A stretch of 64,000 bases of DNA from JAJVHZ01 sp041395385 (GCA_041395385.1 JAWLAN010000009.1:116228-180227); one strand, 5' to 3'. Shown: positions 33,966-43,300, counted from the stretch's first letter. The notes: generated by a model from the sequence alone, not told the origin. Made by a program: numbers and translations.

Positions 33966-34034
33966 CAGAGCGCTATTGCCCACGCCCCGCTTCCGTCATG
34001 TGAAGAAAACAGTTGTCGACAGCTGGGCGGCGCG

Positions 34035-34796
34035 TCAGTGCGGGGCGAGGCCGCGCGGCTTATATAACCGCACGGCATTGTTGTACAGCGCGTTCTCGGC
34101 GACGGCCGCGTCGAGCGCGTCGCGCAGGCGCCTGATGTCAGCGGGCTCGAAGGGGCGCGGTGCGCGCGTGGACGGCAGGTCGGTGCCGAACAGCAGCGCG
34201 TGCGGGTTGATGCTGGCAATCTCGCGCACCACCGGCACCGGGTCGAAGTCCAGCCGCCCGAAGCCGGAGGCCTTCACCTGCACGCCGCGCTCAACCAGCT
34301 TGTAGATGCAGCTCAGTCCCGCGCGCGACAGGCCGAGATGGTCAATGATCACCCGTGGCAGTCCGAGCAGCGTGCGCAGCAGATCGGGCAGTTCGCCGCC
34401 GTCGATGTACAGCTCCACGTGCCAGCCGGCCAGCGCGTGCACCCGGCGCGCGAGCGTGGGCAACTGCGAGATGTCCGCGGACCCGCCGCGGCGGATGTTG
34501 AAGCGTATCGCCCGCACTCCGGCCGCGTTCAAACGCAGGATCTCCTCGTCGCCCACTTCGGGCGGCAGCTGCGTGACGCCGACGAAGTTGGGGCCCAGCG
34601 CATCGAGGGCGGCCAGCAGGTAGCTCTGGTCGAATCCCTGGAACGAGGCGGAGACGACCGCCCCGCCGACGATGCCGAGCGGGCGCGTGCCCTCGCGGTA
34701 ATCCCCGGAGGTGTAGGCGTCGGGCAGGTAGCCCTGGTTCACGACCAGCGGGAAGGCCGGGTCGATGATGTGCAGGTGGCTGTCGAAGATCATCAT
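34035..34796 (-). CDS. Amidohydrolase-2 family protein (TIM-barrel hydrolase)
   Basis: About 253 residues from the ATG at 34796, chosen because the family begins directly with MMIFDSHLHI; an ATG at 34820 adds eight residues. The metal-binding HxH (DSHLHI), the mid-barrel VIIDHLGLSRAG and the late Asp motif LLFGTDLPS fit the PLI/TIM-barrel hydrolases that open lactones or decarboxylate aromatic acids (2-pyrone-4,6-dicarboxylate lactonase group). It lies on the same strand as the VWA/MoxR operon, 120 bases downstream of the VWA gene. The substrate is unknown. Confidence 0.83.
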   Translation of the reverse strand: MMIFDSHLHIIDPAFPLVVNQGYLPDAYTSGDYREGTRPLGIVGGAVVSASFQGFDQSYLLAALDALGPNFVGVTQLPPEVGDEEILRLNAAGVRAIRFNIRRGGSADISQLPTLARRVHALAGWHVELYIDGGELPDLLRTLLGLPRVIIDHLGLSRAGLSCIYKLVERGVQVKASGFGRLDFDPVPVVREIASINPHALLFGTDLPSTRAPRPFEPADIRRLRDALDAAVAENALYNNAVRLYKPRGLAPH

Positions 34797-34915
34797 GTTT
34801 CTGCCCCCCGCCTCCACCATGCCTGACCTATGGCCCGTGTCGCGTCGCCCGCGGTCGTCGAGGACCGCTGGTCACCATCCCGAAGGATAACCCGAATCAC
34901 CGGCGAGCCGCCCGC

Positions 34916-36064
34916 TCAGGCACTGGCGAGATACTCCGCGGCGCGCGCGAGGCTGTCCAGGCTGTGCGCGGAGCCGATGTAATCGAGCATCTCCCGCAAC
35001 GCCGGCGGAAACTCCCCCGCCGCACTGATGCCCTCTCGCCCCAATAGCGGATTCAGCCACAGTATGCGGTGCGCGCGCTGCCGCAATGCCCGCACGGCCT
35101 CGATCAGATCCTCCGGGGCATCGCTGTCCAGGCCGTCGCTCAGGACCACGACGACGGTGCGCCGGTCCACGTAACGGCCGGCGTACTGCCGGTTGAAGTG
35201 GGTCAGCGACTCGGCGATGCGCGTGCCGCCCAGCCACAGCTCGTTGCGGCCCTCCAGCCGCTTGCGCAGGGCGTCGGCATTCACCTCGCGGTACAGGCCG
35301 GTGACGCGGAACAGCCGGGTGTGGAACACGAAGGCCTCCGCATCCGGAAAGACGCGCAGCAGCCCGCGGCCGAAGCGCGTGAGCAGCGGGCTGTAGCTCG
35401 CCATGGAGTGCGAGACGTCCTGCAGCCAGATGAGCCGCGGCGGCTCGCGACGCCGCTCCATGAAACGCAGGTGCACCGGCAGCCCGCCGGTGGCGAGATT
35501 GCGGCGCATGGTCCGGCGCATGTGGATGTGCGTGCCGCGCGCCACCTCGCGCCGCCGGCGCGTCAGGCGCCGGCGTATGCGCAGCGCCAGCCGCTCGGCC
35601 AGCACCTCGATCTCGCGCTGGTCGCGGCGATCGGTGAGAAAGCGGAAGTCGCTGCGCGAGAGGGTGTTCTGGCGGCTCGCCCCGGCGCCGATCTGATGGA
35701 TCTCCGCCGAATAGACGTTGTCCGGATCCATGGCGTGCGCCAGGCCGGTCAGGCCGCCGCGCTGTTCCCGGCGGCGGGCGAGCAGGCGCGGGTCGATCGT
35801 CTCCGCCGCGCTCAGCTCGTTGGGCAGGGGCGCGCGCGCCGGGTACCAGTAGTTCTCGAACAGGGCATCGAAGCGATGCCACTGCGCGCTGTCGTGGCAG
35901 CTGAGCGCGCGCAGTCCGGTGCGCAGGAACTCGGCGTCGAGCGGTTCGCTCAGCCCCGCGGTGCGCAGCGCGTCCAGCGTCTCCTGCACGCCGATGCCGT
36001 AGCCCTCGCGCCGGAGCGCGCGCACGAAGCCGGCGATCCGCTCGGCGGGCGCGTCCGGACGCAT
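34916..36064 (-). CDS. VWA-domain protein, CoxE-like
   Basis: 382 residues. The N-terminal half is basic and helical, with many Arg (RRRLTRRRREVARG). The C-terminal von Willebrand A domain (about 205-375) has the metal-dependent adhesion site DVSHS, then a Thr in GGTRIAESL and VVVLSDGLDSD. This is the CoxE/YehP layout, working with a MoxR-type ATPase as a metal-insertion or protein-remodelling pair. It is 1 base downstream of the MoxR gene, so they are translationally coupled. The client protein is not obvious; no CO dehydrogenase genes are present. Confidence 0.88.
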   Translation of the reverse strand: MRPDAPAERIAGFVRALRREGYGIGVQETLDALRTAGLSEPLDAEFLRTGLRALSCHDSAQWHRFDALFENYWYPARAPLPNELSAAETIDPRLLARRREQRGGLTGLAHAMDPDNVYSAEIHQIGAGASRQNTLSRSDFRFLTDRRDQREIEVLAERLALRIRRRLTRRRREVARGTHIHMRRTMRRNLATGGLPVHLRFMERRREPPRLIWLQDVSHSMASYSPLLTRFGRGLLRVFPDAEAFVFHTRLFRVTGLYREVNADALRKRLEGRNELWLGGTRIAESLTHFNRQYAGRYVDRRTVVVVLSDGLDSDAPEDLIEAVRALRQRAHRILWLNPLLGREGISAAGEFPPALREMLDYIGSAHSLDSLARAAEYLASA

Positions 36065-36065
36065 C

Positions 36066-36956
36066 TCAGCCGGCGGCCTTGAAGAGCAGGCCGCGCAGGG
36101 TGGCGCCGTCCAGCCGCTGGCGATCCTCCTGCGTCTTCATCAGGCATCCCAGCGTGTCGATGATGCGCTCGGCGTTCTCGGGCAGCGAGGGGATCTCCAG
36201 CGCCATCAGCGCCGCCGCCCAGTCGAGCGTCTCGGCCACGCCGGGGCGCTTGCGCAGGTCGAGCGCGCGCACGCCGTGCACGAACTTCACGACCTGGCGC
36301 GCGAGTTGCGCGTTGATCCCGGGCAGCCGGTTCTCGACGATGCGCAGCTCCTTCTCCACGCCCGGGTAGTCGAGGAAGTAGTACAGGCAGCGCCGTCGCA
36401 GCGCGTCGCTCAGCTCGCGGGTGCCGTTGGAGGTCAGCATCACGTGCGGGATCGAGCGTGCGCGGATGGTCCCGAGCTCCGGGATGCTCACCTGCCAGTC
36501 CGAGAGCAGCTCCAGCAGATAGGCCTCGAACTGCTCGTCGGCGCGATCGATCTCGTCGATGAGCAGCACCGGCGGCCTATCCTGCGTGATCGCCTTCAGC
36601 AGCGGGCGCGGCAGCAGAAAGCGCTCGCTGAAGATCTCCGCCTCGGTCTGCGCGAGGGGACGATCGGAGTGCTCCTGCAGCTTCATCGCCAGCAGTTGAT
36701 GGGCATAGTTCCATTCATAGACGGCCTGGCCCACGTCCAGACCCTCGTAGCACTGCAGGCGGATCACCTGCGTGTCGTGCGCGGCCGCATAGGCCTGCGC
36801 CAGCGCCGTCTTGCCCACGCCGGCGTCGCCCTCGAGCAGCAGCGGGCGCTCGAGGCTTTCCATGAGCAGCAGCGTGGTGGCGAGCGGCCGGTCGGCGATG
36901 TAGCCGGCGCGGGCGAGGCGATCGCTCAGCGCAAGGATGTCCAGGTTCGTGGTCAT
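36066..36956 (-). CDS. MoxR-family AAA+ ATPase, CoxD-like
   Basis: 296 residues. Walker A GDAGVGKTAL, Walker B VLLIDEIDRAD, sensor 1 MLTSNGTREL and arginine-finger region ALRRRCLYYFLDYP are intact. MoxR ATPases act with VWA proteins to activate enzymes or assemble complexes; CoxD/CoxE mature CO dehydrogenase. It lies between a zinc-peptidase-like gene (1-base gap) and the VWA gene (1-base gap), so all three share one transcript. Confidence 0.92.
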   Translation of the reverse strand: MTTNLDILALSDRLARAGYIADRPLATTLLLMESLERPLLLEGDAGVGKTALAQAYAAAHDTQVIRLQCYEGLDVGQAVYEWNYAHQLLAMKLQEHSDRPLAQTEAEIFSERFLLPRPLLKAITQDRPPVLLIDEIDRADEQFEAYLLELLSDWQVSIPELGTIRARSIPHVMLTSNGTRELSDALRRRCLYYFLDYPGVEKELRIVENRLPGINAQLARQVVKFVHGVRALDLRKRPGVAETLDWAAALMALEIPSLPENAERIIDTLGCLMKTQEDRQRLDGATLRGLLFKAAG

Positions 36957-36957
36957 C

Positions 36958-38034
36958 TCAGCGGGCCTCGGCGCCGGCGGCGCGTTCGATGCGCGCGTGC
37001 AGCGCCTTGGTGCGATGGAAGGCGGCGATCGATTCGTGCACGAAGGTGAGCTTGCTGGTTATCTTCTCGGTGAGCACGAACGGATAGGCGTCGTGCTGGC
37101 CGACGCTGCGGTTCATCTCGTTGAGCATGACGGTGAGCGAGGACCAGTCGGCGAGGCAGACCTGGAAGTCGTCCTCGCCGAGGGTCAGGTGCGTGAGCCC
37201 GAAGACGCCCGCGGTCTCCATGGCGTCGGCGATGTGCAGGTAATGCGCCCAGGTCTCGGCCCAGTCCTCCCAGGGGTGGGCGCGGGCGTAGGCGCTGATG
37301 TAGTCGCCGTGCCAGCGGCCCTTGTCGGCCTGTGCGTAATGCGCCTTCAGGGCGGCGGCGTAGTCGGCGCGCTCGTCGCCGAAGACGATGCGGAAGTTCT
37401 GCAGCCGGTTGGTCTCCTGCACCATCGGGCGCCAGTAGTAGTGACCGCTCTCGTGGCGGAAATGCCCGAGCAGCGTGCGGTAAGCCTCCACCATCTCGAT
37501 GCGCGCGGACTCGCGCGCGGCCGGGTCGGCCTCCATCATGTTCACGGTGATGAGCCCGTTCAGGTGGCCGGTGCCGACGTATTCCTCATCGGCCCTGGGG
37601 TTGTAGCGCTTGTCGTCGCGGAAGGCGAAGGCCAGCCCCGATTCCGGATTCTGCAGCTTGCTGACGATGGGCAGCCGCAGCTCCAGCAGCGTGTACAGCA
37701 TGCGGCGCTTGGCCGCCTCCATGTTCGTCCACCACAGCTGATAGCGCGGCTCCTCCAGGCTCGGCACCTCCTGGTTCAGGTTGCAGGCCAGGCAGTACTG
37801 CCCCGGGTCCTGCGCCGGCACCAGCCAGTTGCAGACGCTGTGGACGCGATAGTTGCGGCACAGGTGATAACCGCGCCGCGGGTCGCCGGCATCGCGGTAG
37901 GTGCGCCCCTCCTGCGGCTCGAGCGCGACCATGGCGCTGCGCGCCGGGTCGAAGCCCAGCTTGCGCTTGCAGCCCAGGCACTCGGTGTTCTCGAAGAACA
38001 CCCGCCAGCCGCAGGTGCAGTAGTACGCCTTCAT
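36958..38034 (-). CDS. Putative zinc-binding metallopeptidase with N-terminal zinc ribbon
   Basis: 358 residues from the ATG at 38034. The N-terminus carries paired Cys (Y-C-T-C-G and C-L-G-C) and more Cys further on (CNW, YCLACN), which looks like a zinc ribbon. The middle has HFRHESGHYYW, an HExxH zinc-protease motif (about residue 185), with DWAETWAHYLH downstream offering the third ligand. This is the DUF2248/zinc-peptidase family, of unknown function. First gene of the operon with MoxR and VWA genes, so it may be their client or partner. Confidence 0.85.
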   Translation of the reverse strand: MKAYYCTCGWRVFFENTECLGCKRKLGFDPARSAMVALEPQEGRTYRDAGDPRRGYHLCRNYRVHSVCNWLVPAQDPGQYCLACNLNQEVPSLEEPRYQLWWTNMEAAKRRMLYTLLELRLPIVSKLQNPESGLAFAFRDDKRYNPRADEEYVGTGHLNGLITVNMMEADPAARESARIEMVEAYRTLLGHFRHESGHYYWRPMVQETNRLQNFRIVFGDERADYAAALKAHYAQADKGRWHGDYISAYARAHPWEDWAETWAHYLHIADAMETAGVFGLTHLTLGEDDFQVCLADWSSLTVMLNEMNRSVGQHDAYPFVLTEKITSKLTFVHESIAAFHRTKALHARIERAAGAEAR

Positions 38035-38336
38035 TCGGGGTCGAGTCTCGCTTTTCGCCTTGGCAACCCCACGGCCGCCGAGGGGACGGCGCCGGGTCCG
38101 ACGCACGATAACACAGCCGGGCGGCCCCGCCGTTTCGCCCCGGCTGGTCGATGCAGGTCGCTACAGGTTGCACCGCACCATGGGGCGCGGACCGGCCGGT
38201 TCCGGCCACGGCGACTCCGCCGGCCCGGGCCCTCGCCCATCGGCGGCGTGGCGGCGGCCCCGCGCCCCGACACGCACCGGTCACATTCCGGACCTATCGT
38301 CTGCGGCCATTCGCAACACTGCTCGCAAGGGTGGCC
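38035..38336. other. Divergent intergenic region between the peptidase operon and btaA
   Basis: About 300 bases of GC-rich sequence that should hold promoters for both directions. I find no strong promoter, repeat or ORF in it. Confidence 0.4.
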
Positions 38337-39539
38337 ATGCCCGTCAGACAGAAAGCCTCGTTCGCCGACCGGCTCGATCAGCGCATCTTCAACGCGATCT
38401 ACGCCCGCAGCCTCGTCTACAACACCTGCTGGGAGGACCCGGCCGTGGACCGCCGGGCGCTGGCGCTCACGCCCGAGGACACCATGCTGGTCATCACCAG
38501 CGCCGGCTGCAACGTGCTCGATTACGCGCTGACGGGCGTTAAGCGGATCCACGCCGTGGACGCCAATCCGCGCCAGACGGCGCTGCTCGAGCTGAAGCTC
38601 GCCGGCATCCGGCGCCTGGATTTCGAGGACTTCTTCCAGCTCTTCGGACGCGGCCACCATCCGCGCGCCGAGGCGCTCTACCACTTCGCGCTGCGCCGCG
38701 AGCTGAGCGGCTTCGCGCGCGCGTGGTGGGATCGGCGCATCGTCTGGTTCGCGCGCCGCGACAACAGCTTCTACTACCACGGCCTCGCCGGGGTGGTGGC
38801 GCGCGGCTTCCGGCGCTTCCTCAAGCTGCGGCCGCGGCTGGCCGCCGAGGTGCACGCGCTGTTCGAGGCCGACACCGTGCAGGCGCAGCGGCGCATCTAC
38901 GACGAGCGCATCGAGCCGGAGATGTGGGGGCCGCTGATGAACTGGCTGCTGTCGCGCCAGCTCACCATGAGCCTGCTCGGCGTTCCGTACCCGCAGCGCA
39001 GGCTGGTGCAGGCCCAGCACGAGCGGGGCGTGGCGGGCTTCATCCGCGAGAGCATCGAATACGTGATGCGCGAGCTGCCGCTGCGCGAGAACTATTTCTG
39101 GCGCGTGTACATACACGGCCGGTACACGCGCGAGTGCTGCCCGGAGTACCTGAAGCCGAGGAACTTCACGGCGCTGAAGGAGGGCATGGCCGAGTGCGTC
39201 AATCCGAACACGTGCACAGTGACGGAGTTCCTGCACCTGAACCGTGATCGACTCAGCAAGCTCGTGCTGCTGGACCACATGGACTGGATGAGCACCTATT
39301 ACCCGGAGGCGCTGGCGGAGGAATGGCACGCCATCCTGGCGCGCGCAGCCCCCGGCGCGCGCGTCATCTTCCGCAGCGCGCACGTCGATCCCGGCTACCT
39401 CGACGGCGTCAGGGTCGGCAGCCACCGGCGACCGCTGCGCGAGGTGCTGTCGCTCGAGGAGGCCGAGGCCCGCACCCTCACCGCCCGCGATCGCGTGCAC
39501 ACCTACGCCGGCTTTTTCATCGGCGACATCCGCCCGTGA
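38337..39539 (+). CDS. btaA: BtaA: SAM:diacylglycerol 3-amino-3-carboxypropyl transferase
   Basis: 400 residues (DUF3419 family). ATG at 38337 with AAGG upstream. Conserved points are LVYNTCWEDPAVDRRAL at the N-terminus, the nucleotide-binding stretch MLVITSAGCNVLDYAL followed by IHAVDANPRQTALLELK, and the C-terminal LVLLDHMDWM. BtaA joins the aminocarboxypropyl group of SAM to diacylglycerol, the first step to the betaine lipid DGTS. The next gene, overlapping by GTGA, is a matching N-methyltransferase, which strongly supports the assignment. Confidence 0.9.
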   Translation: MPVRQKASFADRLDQRIFNAIYARSLVYNTCWEDPAVDRRALALTPEDTMLVITSAGCNVLDYALTGVKRIHAVDANPRQTALLELKLAGIRRLDFEDFFQLFGRGHHPRAEALYHFALRRELSGFARAWWDRRIVWFARRDNSFYYHGLAGVVARGFRRFLKLRPRLAAEVHALFEADTVQAQRRIYDERIEPEMWGPLMNWLLSRQLTMSLLGVPYPQRRLVQAQHERGVAGFIRESIEYVMRELPLRENYFWRVYIHGRYTRECCPEYLKPRNFTALKEGMAECVNPNTCTVTEFLHLNRDRLSKLVLLDHMDWMSTYYPEALAEEWHAILARAAPGARVIFRSAHVDPGYLDGVRVGSHRRPLREVLSLEEAEARTLTARDRVHTYAGFFIGDIRP

Positions 39540-40240
39540 ATCACTCGCCGGGCGCCGAGACGCGGACCCTGCTCGCCATGCTGCGCGGGCAGCCGCGCGC
39601 GGGCTCTCATGCCGAACGGCTGCAGGCCTTCTACGCGCCGCAGGCCGCGCACTACGACCGCTTCCGCGAACGGCTGCTGCAGGGACGCGACGGGCTCCTG
39701 CAGCGGCTGCCGCTCGCGCCCGGCGCCACGCTGATCGACCTGGGCGGCGGCACCGGCCGCAACATCGAGTTCCTGGCCGCGCGCGTGCCGGCGCTGGCCC
39801 GTGTCGAACTGGTCGACCTCTGCCCGGCGCTGCTGGCGCAGGCGCGGCAGCGCTGCGGGCGCTGGCCCAACGTGCACCTCGTCGAGGCCGACGTCACGCA
39901 CTACCGGCCGGCGCAGGCGGCCGACGTGGTGCTCATGTCGTACGCGCTGACGATGGTCCCGGATTGGCGCCCGGCACTGCACAATGCGGTTGCGATGTTG
40001 CGGCCGGGCGGCACGCTGGGGGTCGTCGACTTCTGCCTCAGCGAGTCGCAGCCGCGCTGGCTCGGCGCCTTCTGGCGGCGCTGGTTCGCGCACGACGGCG
40101 TGCGCGTCTCGCGCGAGCACGCCGCGGTCCTGCGCGCCCTGTTGCCCGCGCACGAGTACGCCGAGCATCGCGCGCCGGTGCCGTACCTGCCGCTGCTGCA
40201 GGTGCCTTACTACCACTTTCTCGGCGCGAAGCCTCGCTGA
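39536..40240 (+). CDS. btaB: BtaB-like N-methyltransferase (betaine lipid synthesis)
   Basis: 234 residues, GTG start inside the stop of btaA. SAM-binding motif I TLIDLGGGTGRNIEFLAA, then VELVDLCPALLAQAR, and the BtaB-type YALTMVPDWRPALHNAVAML and GVVDFCLS. BtaB methylates the amino group of diacylglyceryl-homoserine three times to give DGTS, a phosphorus-free membrane lipid used when phosphate is scarce. No Pho box was recognised upstream. Confidence 0.88.
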   Translation: MNHSPGAETRTLLAMLRGQPRAGSHAERLQAFYAPQAAHYDRFRERLLQGRDGLLQRLPLAPGATLIDLGGGTGRNIEFLAARVPALARVELVDLCPALLAQARQRCGRWPNVHLVEADVTHYRPAQAADVVLMSYALTMVPDWRPALHNAVAMLRPGGTLGVVDFCLSESQPRWLGAFWRRWFAHDGVRVSREHAAVLRALLPAHEYAEHRAPVPYLPLLQVPYYHFLGAKPR

Positions 40241-40371
40241 CCGGCGGCGGGTATCGGCCACCGCCACGGTGGTCGACCGTGCGCGCGCCGGCGGCGGCGG
40301 GACGCCAGAGGCCGCGGCCGGCCGCAGTGCGGATCGGGTATCCTAGCGGTCCAGCTCGCGACCGATTGCGC

Positions 40372-41778
40372 ATGCCCATACCGGAATCCGCCACTCCGCA
40401 GGAGCGCGCTACGCTGATCATGGTTTGGCTCAGCGCCTTCAGCACGCCGCTCATGCTCTCGGCGGTCAACGTCGCTCTGCCCTCCATCGCCCGCGCCGTG
40501 CACCTGAACGCCGTCGTCCTGAGCTGGGTGCCCCTCGTCTACCTGCTCGCGAGCGCGATGTTCGTGCTGGTGTTCGGCAAGCTCGCCGACCTGCACGGCC
40601 GCAAGCGCGTCTTTCTCATCGGCAGCGCCGGGGTGATGGTGAGCTCGGTACTCGCCGCGCTCGCCGCCGACGGCGCGCAGCTGCTCGCGTTCCGGTTTCT
40701 CCAGGGCGTGTTCACCGCCGCGCTCTACGCCACGCAGATCGCCATCGTCTCGGCCGCCTTCCCGCCGTCCCGGCGCGGGCACGCGATCGGGCTGACGATC
40801 TCCAGCGTCTATGTCGGCCTGACCGCCGGTCCGGCCATCGGCGGCTATCTGCTGGAGGTCTTCGACTGGCGCGCCTGTCTGCTGGTGCAGGTGCCGTTTT
40901 CGATCGCGATCCTGTGGCTCGGCCTCGCGCGCGTGGGCGCCGAGTCGGGCGGCGAGGGACACGGCAGCTTCGATTTCGCCGGCGCCGCCCTCTACATGCT
41001 CACCCTCGCGGCCGTGATCGGCGGCAGCTCGCTCCTGCCGGCTACCGTTGGGTGGGCGCTGAGCGCGGTCGGCATCGTCGCGCTGGTACTGTTCGTCGTC
41101 GTCGAGCGGCGGCACGTGCATCCGATCTTCGATCTGAAGCTCTTCTTCACCAACCGCGTGTTCGGCATGTCGTGCCTGGCCGCGTTCCTCATGTACACGG
41201 CCACCTTCGCCAACGTCGTGCTGGTCGGTCTGTATCTGCAGTACCTGCACGCGCTGCCACCGGGCAAGGCCGGGCTGGTGATGATGGCGCAGCCGCTGAC
41301 GATGGCGCTGTTCGCGCCGGTCGCGGGCCGCCTCTCGGATCGCTTCGAGCCGCGCTGGCTCGCTTCCGCCGGCATGGTGGTGACGTCGGCCGGGCTGCTG
41401 GCGCTGGGGGCGCTGCGGCCCGACAGCAGCATCCCGCACGTGGCCGGCGCCCTGGTCGCCACCGGCATCGGCTTCGGCCTGTTCTCGGCGCCGAACACGC
41501 ACGCCATCATGAGCGCGGTGGACAAGCGCTACTACGGCACCGCCAACAGCAAGGTGGCGACGATGCGGCTGCTCGGCCAGATGTGCAGCATGGGCATCAT
41601 CGCCGTGGTGTTCGCGCTCTTGCTCGGGCCGGTGACTATCGCGCCGGAGATCTACGATCGGCTGCAGGCGGCGCTGAGCGCGTGCTATTTCACCGCGGCG
41701 GCGCTCTGCATCCCGGCAATCTTCCTGTCGCTGGGGCGGGGCACCGTGCATGCCGGCGAGTCCCGCCATTCCGCGTGA
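40372..41778 (+). CDS. MFS transporter of the DHA2 (14-helix drug:H+ antiporter) type
   Basis: 468 residues from the ATG at 40372, with about 14 membrane segments. Motif A is LADLHGRKRVFLIG, motif C region is AGPAIGGYLLE, and an early motif fits LMLSAVNVALPSIAR, as in EmrB/QacA-type exporters. Likely exports toxic organic compounds at the inner membrane. A stand-alone gene 130 bases after btaB. Confidence 0.88.
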   Translation: MPIPESATPQERATLIMVWLSAFSTPLMLSAVNVALPSIARAVHLNAVVLSWVPLVYLLASAMFVLVFGKLADLHGRKRVFLIGSAGVMVSSVLAALAADGAQLLAFRFLQGVFTAALYATQIAIVSAAFPPSRRGHAIGLTISSVYVGLTAGPAIGGYLLEVFDWRACLLVQVPFSIAILWLGLARVGAESGGEGHGSFDFAGAALYMLTLAAVIGGSSLLPATVGWALSAVGIVALVLFVVVERRHVHPIFDLKLFFTNRVFGMSCLAAFLMYTATFANVVLVGLYLQYLHALPPGKAGLVMMAQPLTMALFAPVAGRLSDRFEPRWLASAGMVVTSAGLLALGALRPDSSIPHVAGALVATGIGFGLFSAPNTHAIMSAVDKRYYGTANSKVATMRLLGQMCSMGIIAVVFALLLGPVTIAPEIYDRLQAALSACYFTAAALCIPAIFLSLGRGTVHAGESRHSA

Positions 41779-41800
41779 CTCGCTGCGGTAGACTGGGCCG

Positions 41801-43048
41801 ATGGAATTCACCGCCTCGCATTACCTGTCCCTCGCGGTCGCCCTGGGCATAGGGCTGCTCATCGGCGCCGAGCGCGAGCGGCGCAAAGGCAAAGGGCCCT
41901 CGCGCGGCCCGGCGGGCATACGCACGTTCGCGATCACCGCTCTGCTCGGCGCACTCAGCCTGCAGCTCGGCGGCGAGATCATGCTCGCGGTCGCGACCGC
42001 CGGCGTCATGGTGCTGACGGCGCTCGCCTACTTCCGCAGCAGCGCGGAGGACCCGGGTCTGACGACGGAGATCGCCCTCGTGATCACGGTGCTGCTGGGC
42101 GGCTGGGCCGTGCGGGAGCCGGTGGTCGCGGCAGGCGCGGGCGTGGTCGTTGCCATCCTGCTGTCGGCGCGTGAGGAGATCCACCGCTTCGTGCGCGACG
42201 TCCTCACCGAGGGCGAGATGCGCGATGCGCTCATACTGCTGGCGGCGACGCTCGTCATCCTTCCGCTGGTGCCCGATCGCTATCTGGGACCGTACGATGC
42301 GCTCAACCCGCGCACCATCTGGGTCATCATGATCCTGATCATGACCATCAGCGCTGCCGGGCACGTCGCGGTGCGCGCCTTCGGCCCGCGCTATGGTCTG
42401 CCGATGGCGGGGTTCTTCGGAGGCTTCGTGTCCAGCGCCGCGACCATCGGTGCGATGGGCGGGCGCGCATTGAAGCAGCCCGAAACGATGCGGCCGGCCG
42501 TTGCGGGCGCGGTGCTGTCGACCGTCGCGACGGTGCTGCAGATGGCCGCCGTGCTGGCGGCCACCAACCCGGCCAGCTTGCGGTTGATGACGACGGCGCT
42601 CGTCCTCGCCGGTATCGCGGCGCTGGGTTATGGCGCGTTGTTCACGATCCGCGCGATGTCGCCGGTGACGAAGCAGGACGCCCCTCCCGGGCGCGCGTTC
42701 AATCTCGGGACGGCCGCGGTCTTCGCGCTGATGTTTTCGGTGGTGCTCATTGCGGCGGCGGCGCTGAGGGAACACATGGGGCAGACCGGCGTCGTCGTCG
42801 CGGCAGCCGCTGCCGGCTTCGTCGACACCCACTCGGCGGCCGCATCGATCGCCTCCCTGGTGGCCGCCGGCAAACTGGCGGCGGCCGATGCCGTGCTGCC
42901 GATCCTCGCGGCATTCACGACCAATACCCTCACCAAGATGGGTTTCGCGCTAGTCAGCGGCGGCATGCGCTTCGCCATGCAGATTGTCCCCGGTCTCATC
43001 CTCGTCAATGCGGCCGCGTGGCTGGGCAGCGGTTTGGTCGAGTTCTGA
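41801..43048 (+). CDS. MgtC/SapB-DUF4010 family membrane protein
   Basis: 415 residues. The N-terminal third is MgtC-like (ALGIGLLIGAERERR, GIRTFAITALLGAL) and is followed by a DUF4010 half with about eight helices (GFFGGFVSSAATIGAMGGRA, GFVDTHSAAASIASL, FTTNTLTKMGFAL). MgtC proteins help growth at low magnesium or modulate the ATP synthase; the long fused form is uncharacterised. It starts 22 bases after the MFS gene. Confidence 0.87.
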   Translation: MEFTASHYLSLAVALGIGLLIGAERERRKGKGPSRGPAGIRTFAITALLGALSLQLGGEIMLAVATAGVMVLTALAYFRSSAEDPGLTTEIALVITVLLGGWAVREPVVAAGAGVVVAILLSAREEIHRFVRDVLTEGEMRDALILLAATLVILPLVPDRYLGPYDALNPRTIWVIMILIMTISAAGHVAVRAFGPRYGLPMAGFFGGFVSSAATIGAMGGRALKQPETMRPAVAGAVLSTVATVLQMAAVLAATNPASLRLMTTALVLAGIAALGYGALFTIRAMSPVTKQDAPPGRAFNLGTAAVFALMFSVVLIAAAALREHMGQTGVVVAAAAAGFVDTHSAAASIASLVAAGKLAAADAVLPILAAFTTNTLTKMGFALVSGGMRFAMQIVPGLILVNAAAWLGSGLVEF

Positions 43049-43069
43049 TCCGCCGCCGCTCGGCCGTCG

Positions 43070-43288
43070 CTACGCGATCGCGAGATAGAGCGCGATGCCG
43101 AGCGCGCTGGAGGCTCAGTGCGAGTGCGGCTGCATCGCCGCCGTGCCGGTGGAGGAGGACAGCAGCGCCAGGACCGACCCGAATCGCGCCACGACGAAAC
43201 CGGGCGCCATGACCGTGAGCCCGGAGCGCACCCAGGCGGGCAGCGTGCGCTCGGCGGCAAAGAAGACGCGCGGGTAAGTGGTCGTCAT
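43070..43288 (-). pseudogene. Decayed DUF202 (YidH-type) membrane protein gene
   Basis: From the ATG at 43288 the reading matches the DUF202 start (YPRVFFAAERTLPAWVRSG and APGFVVARFG) but stops at a TGA (43115-43117) after 57 residues. Past that stop the same frame goes on with SSALGIALYLAIA, like the family's second membrane segment, and ends at 43070. Intact members are about 110 residues with two helices. So both an in-frame stop and a shortened end are present. An alternative is a functional 57-residue protein, which I think is less likely. Confidence 0.6.
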
Positions 43289-43300
43289 CACTTCAGGCCG

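Noticed and set aside
34863..34915. VWA/MoxR pair as part of a CO dehydrogenase (cox) cluster
   Set aside because: No coxL, coxM, coxS or molybdenum-cofactor genes are in the window, so only the CoxD/CoxE likeness is claimed.
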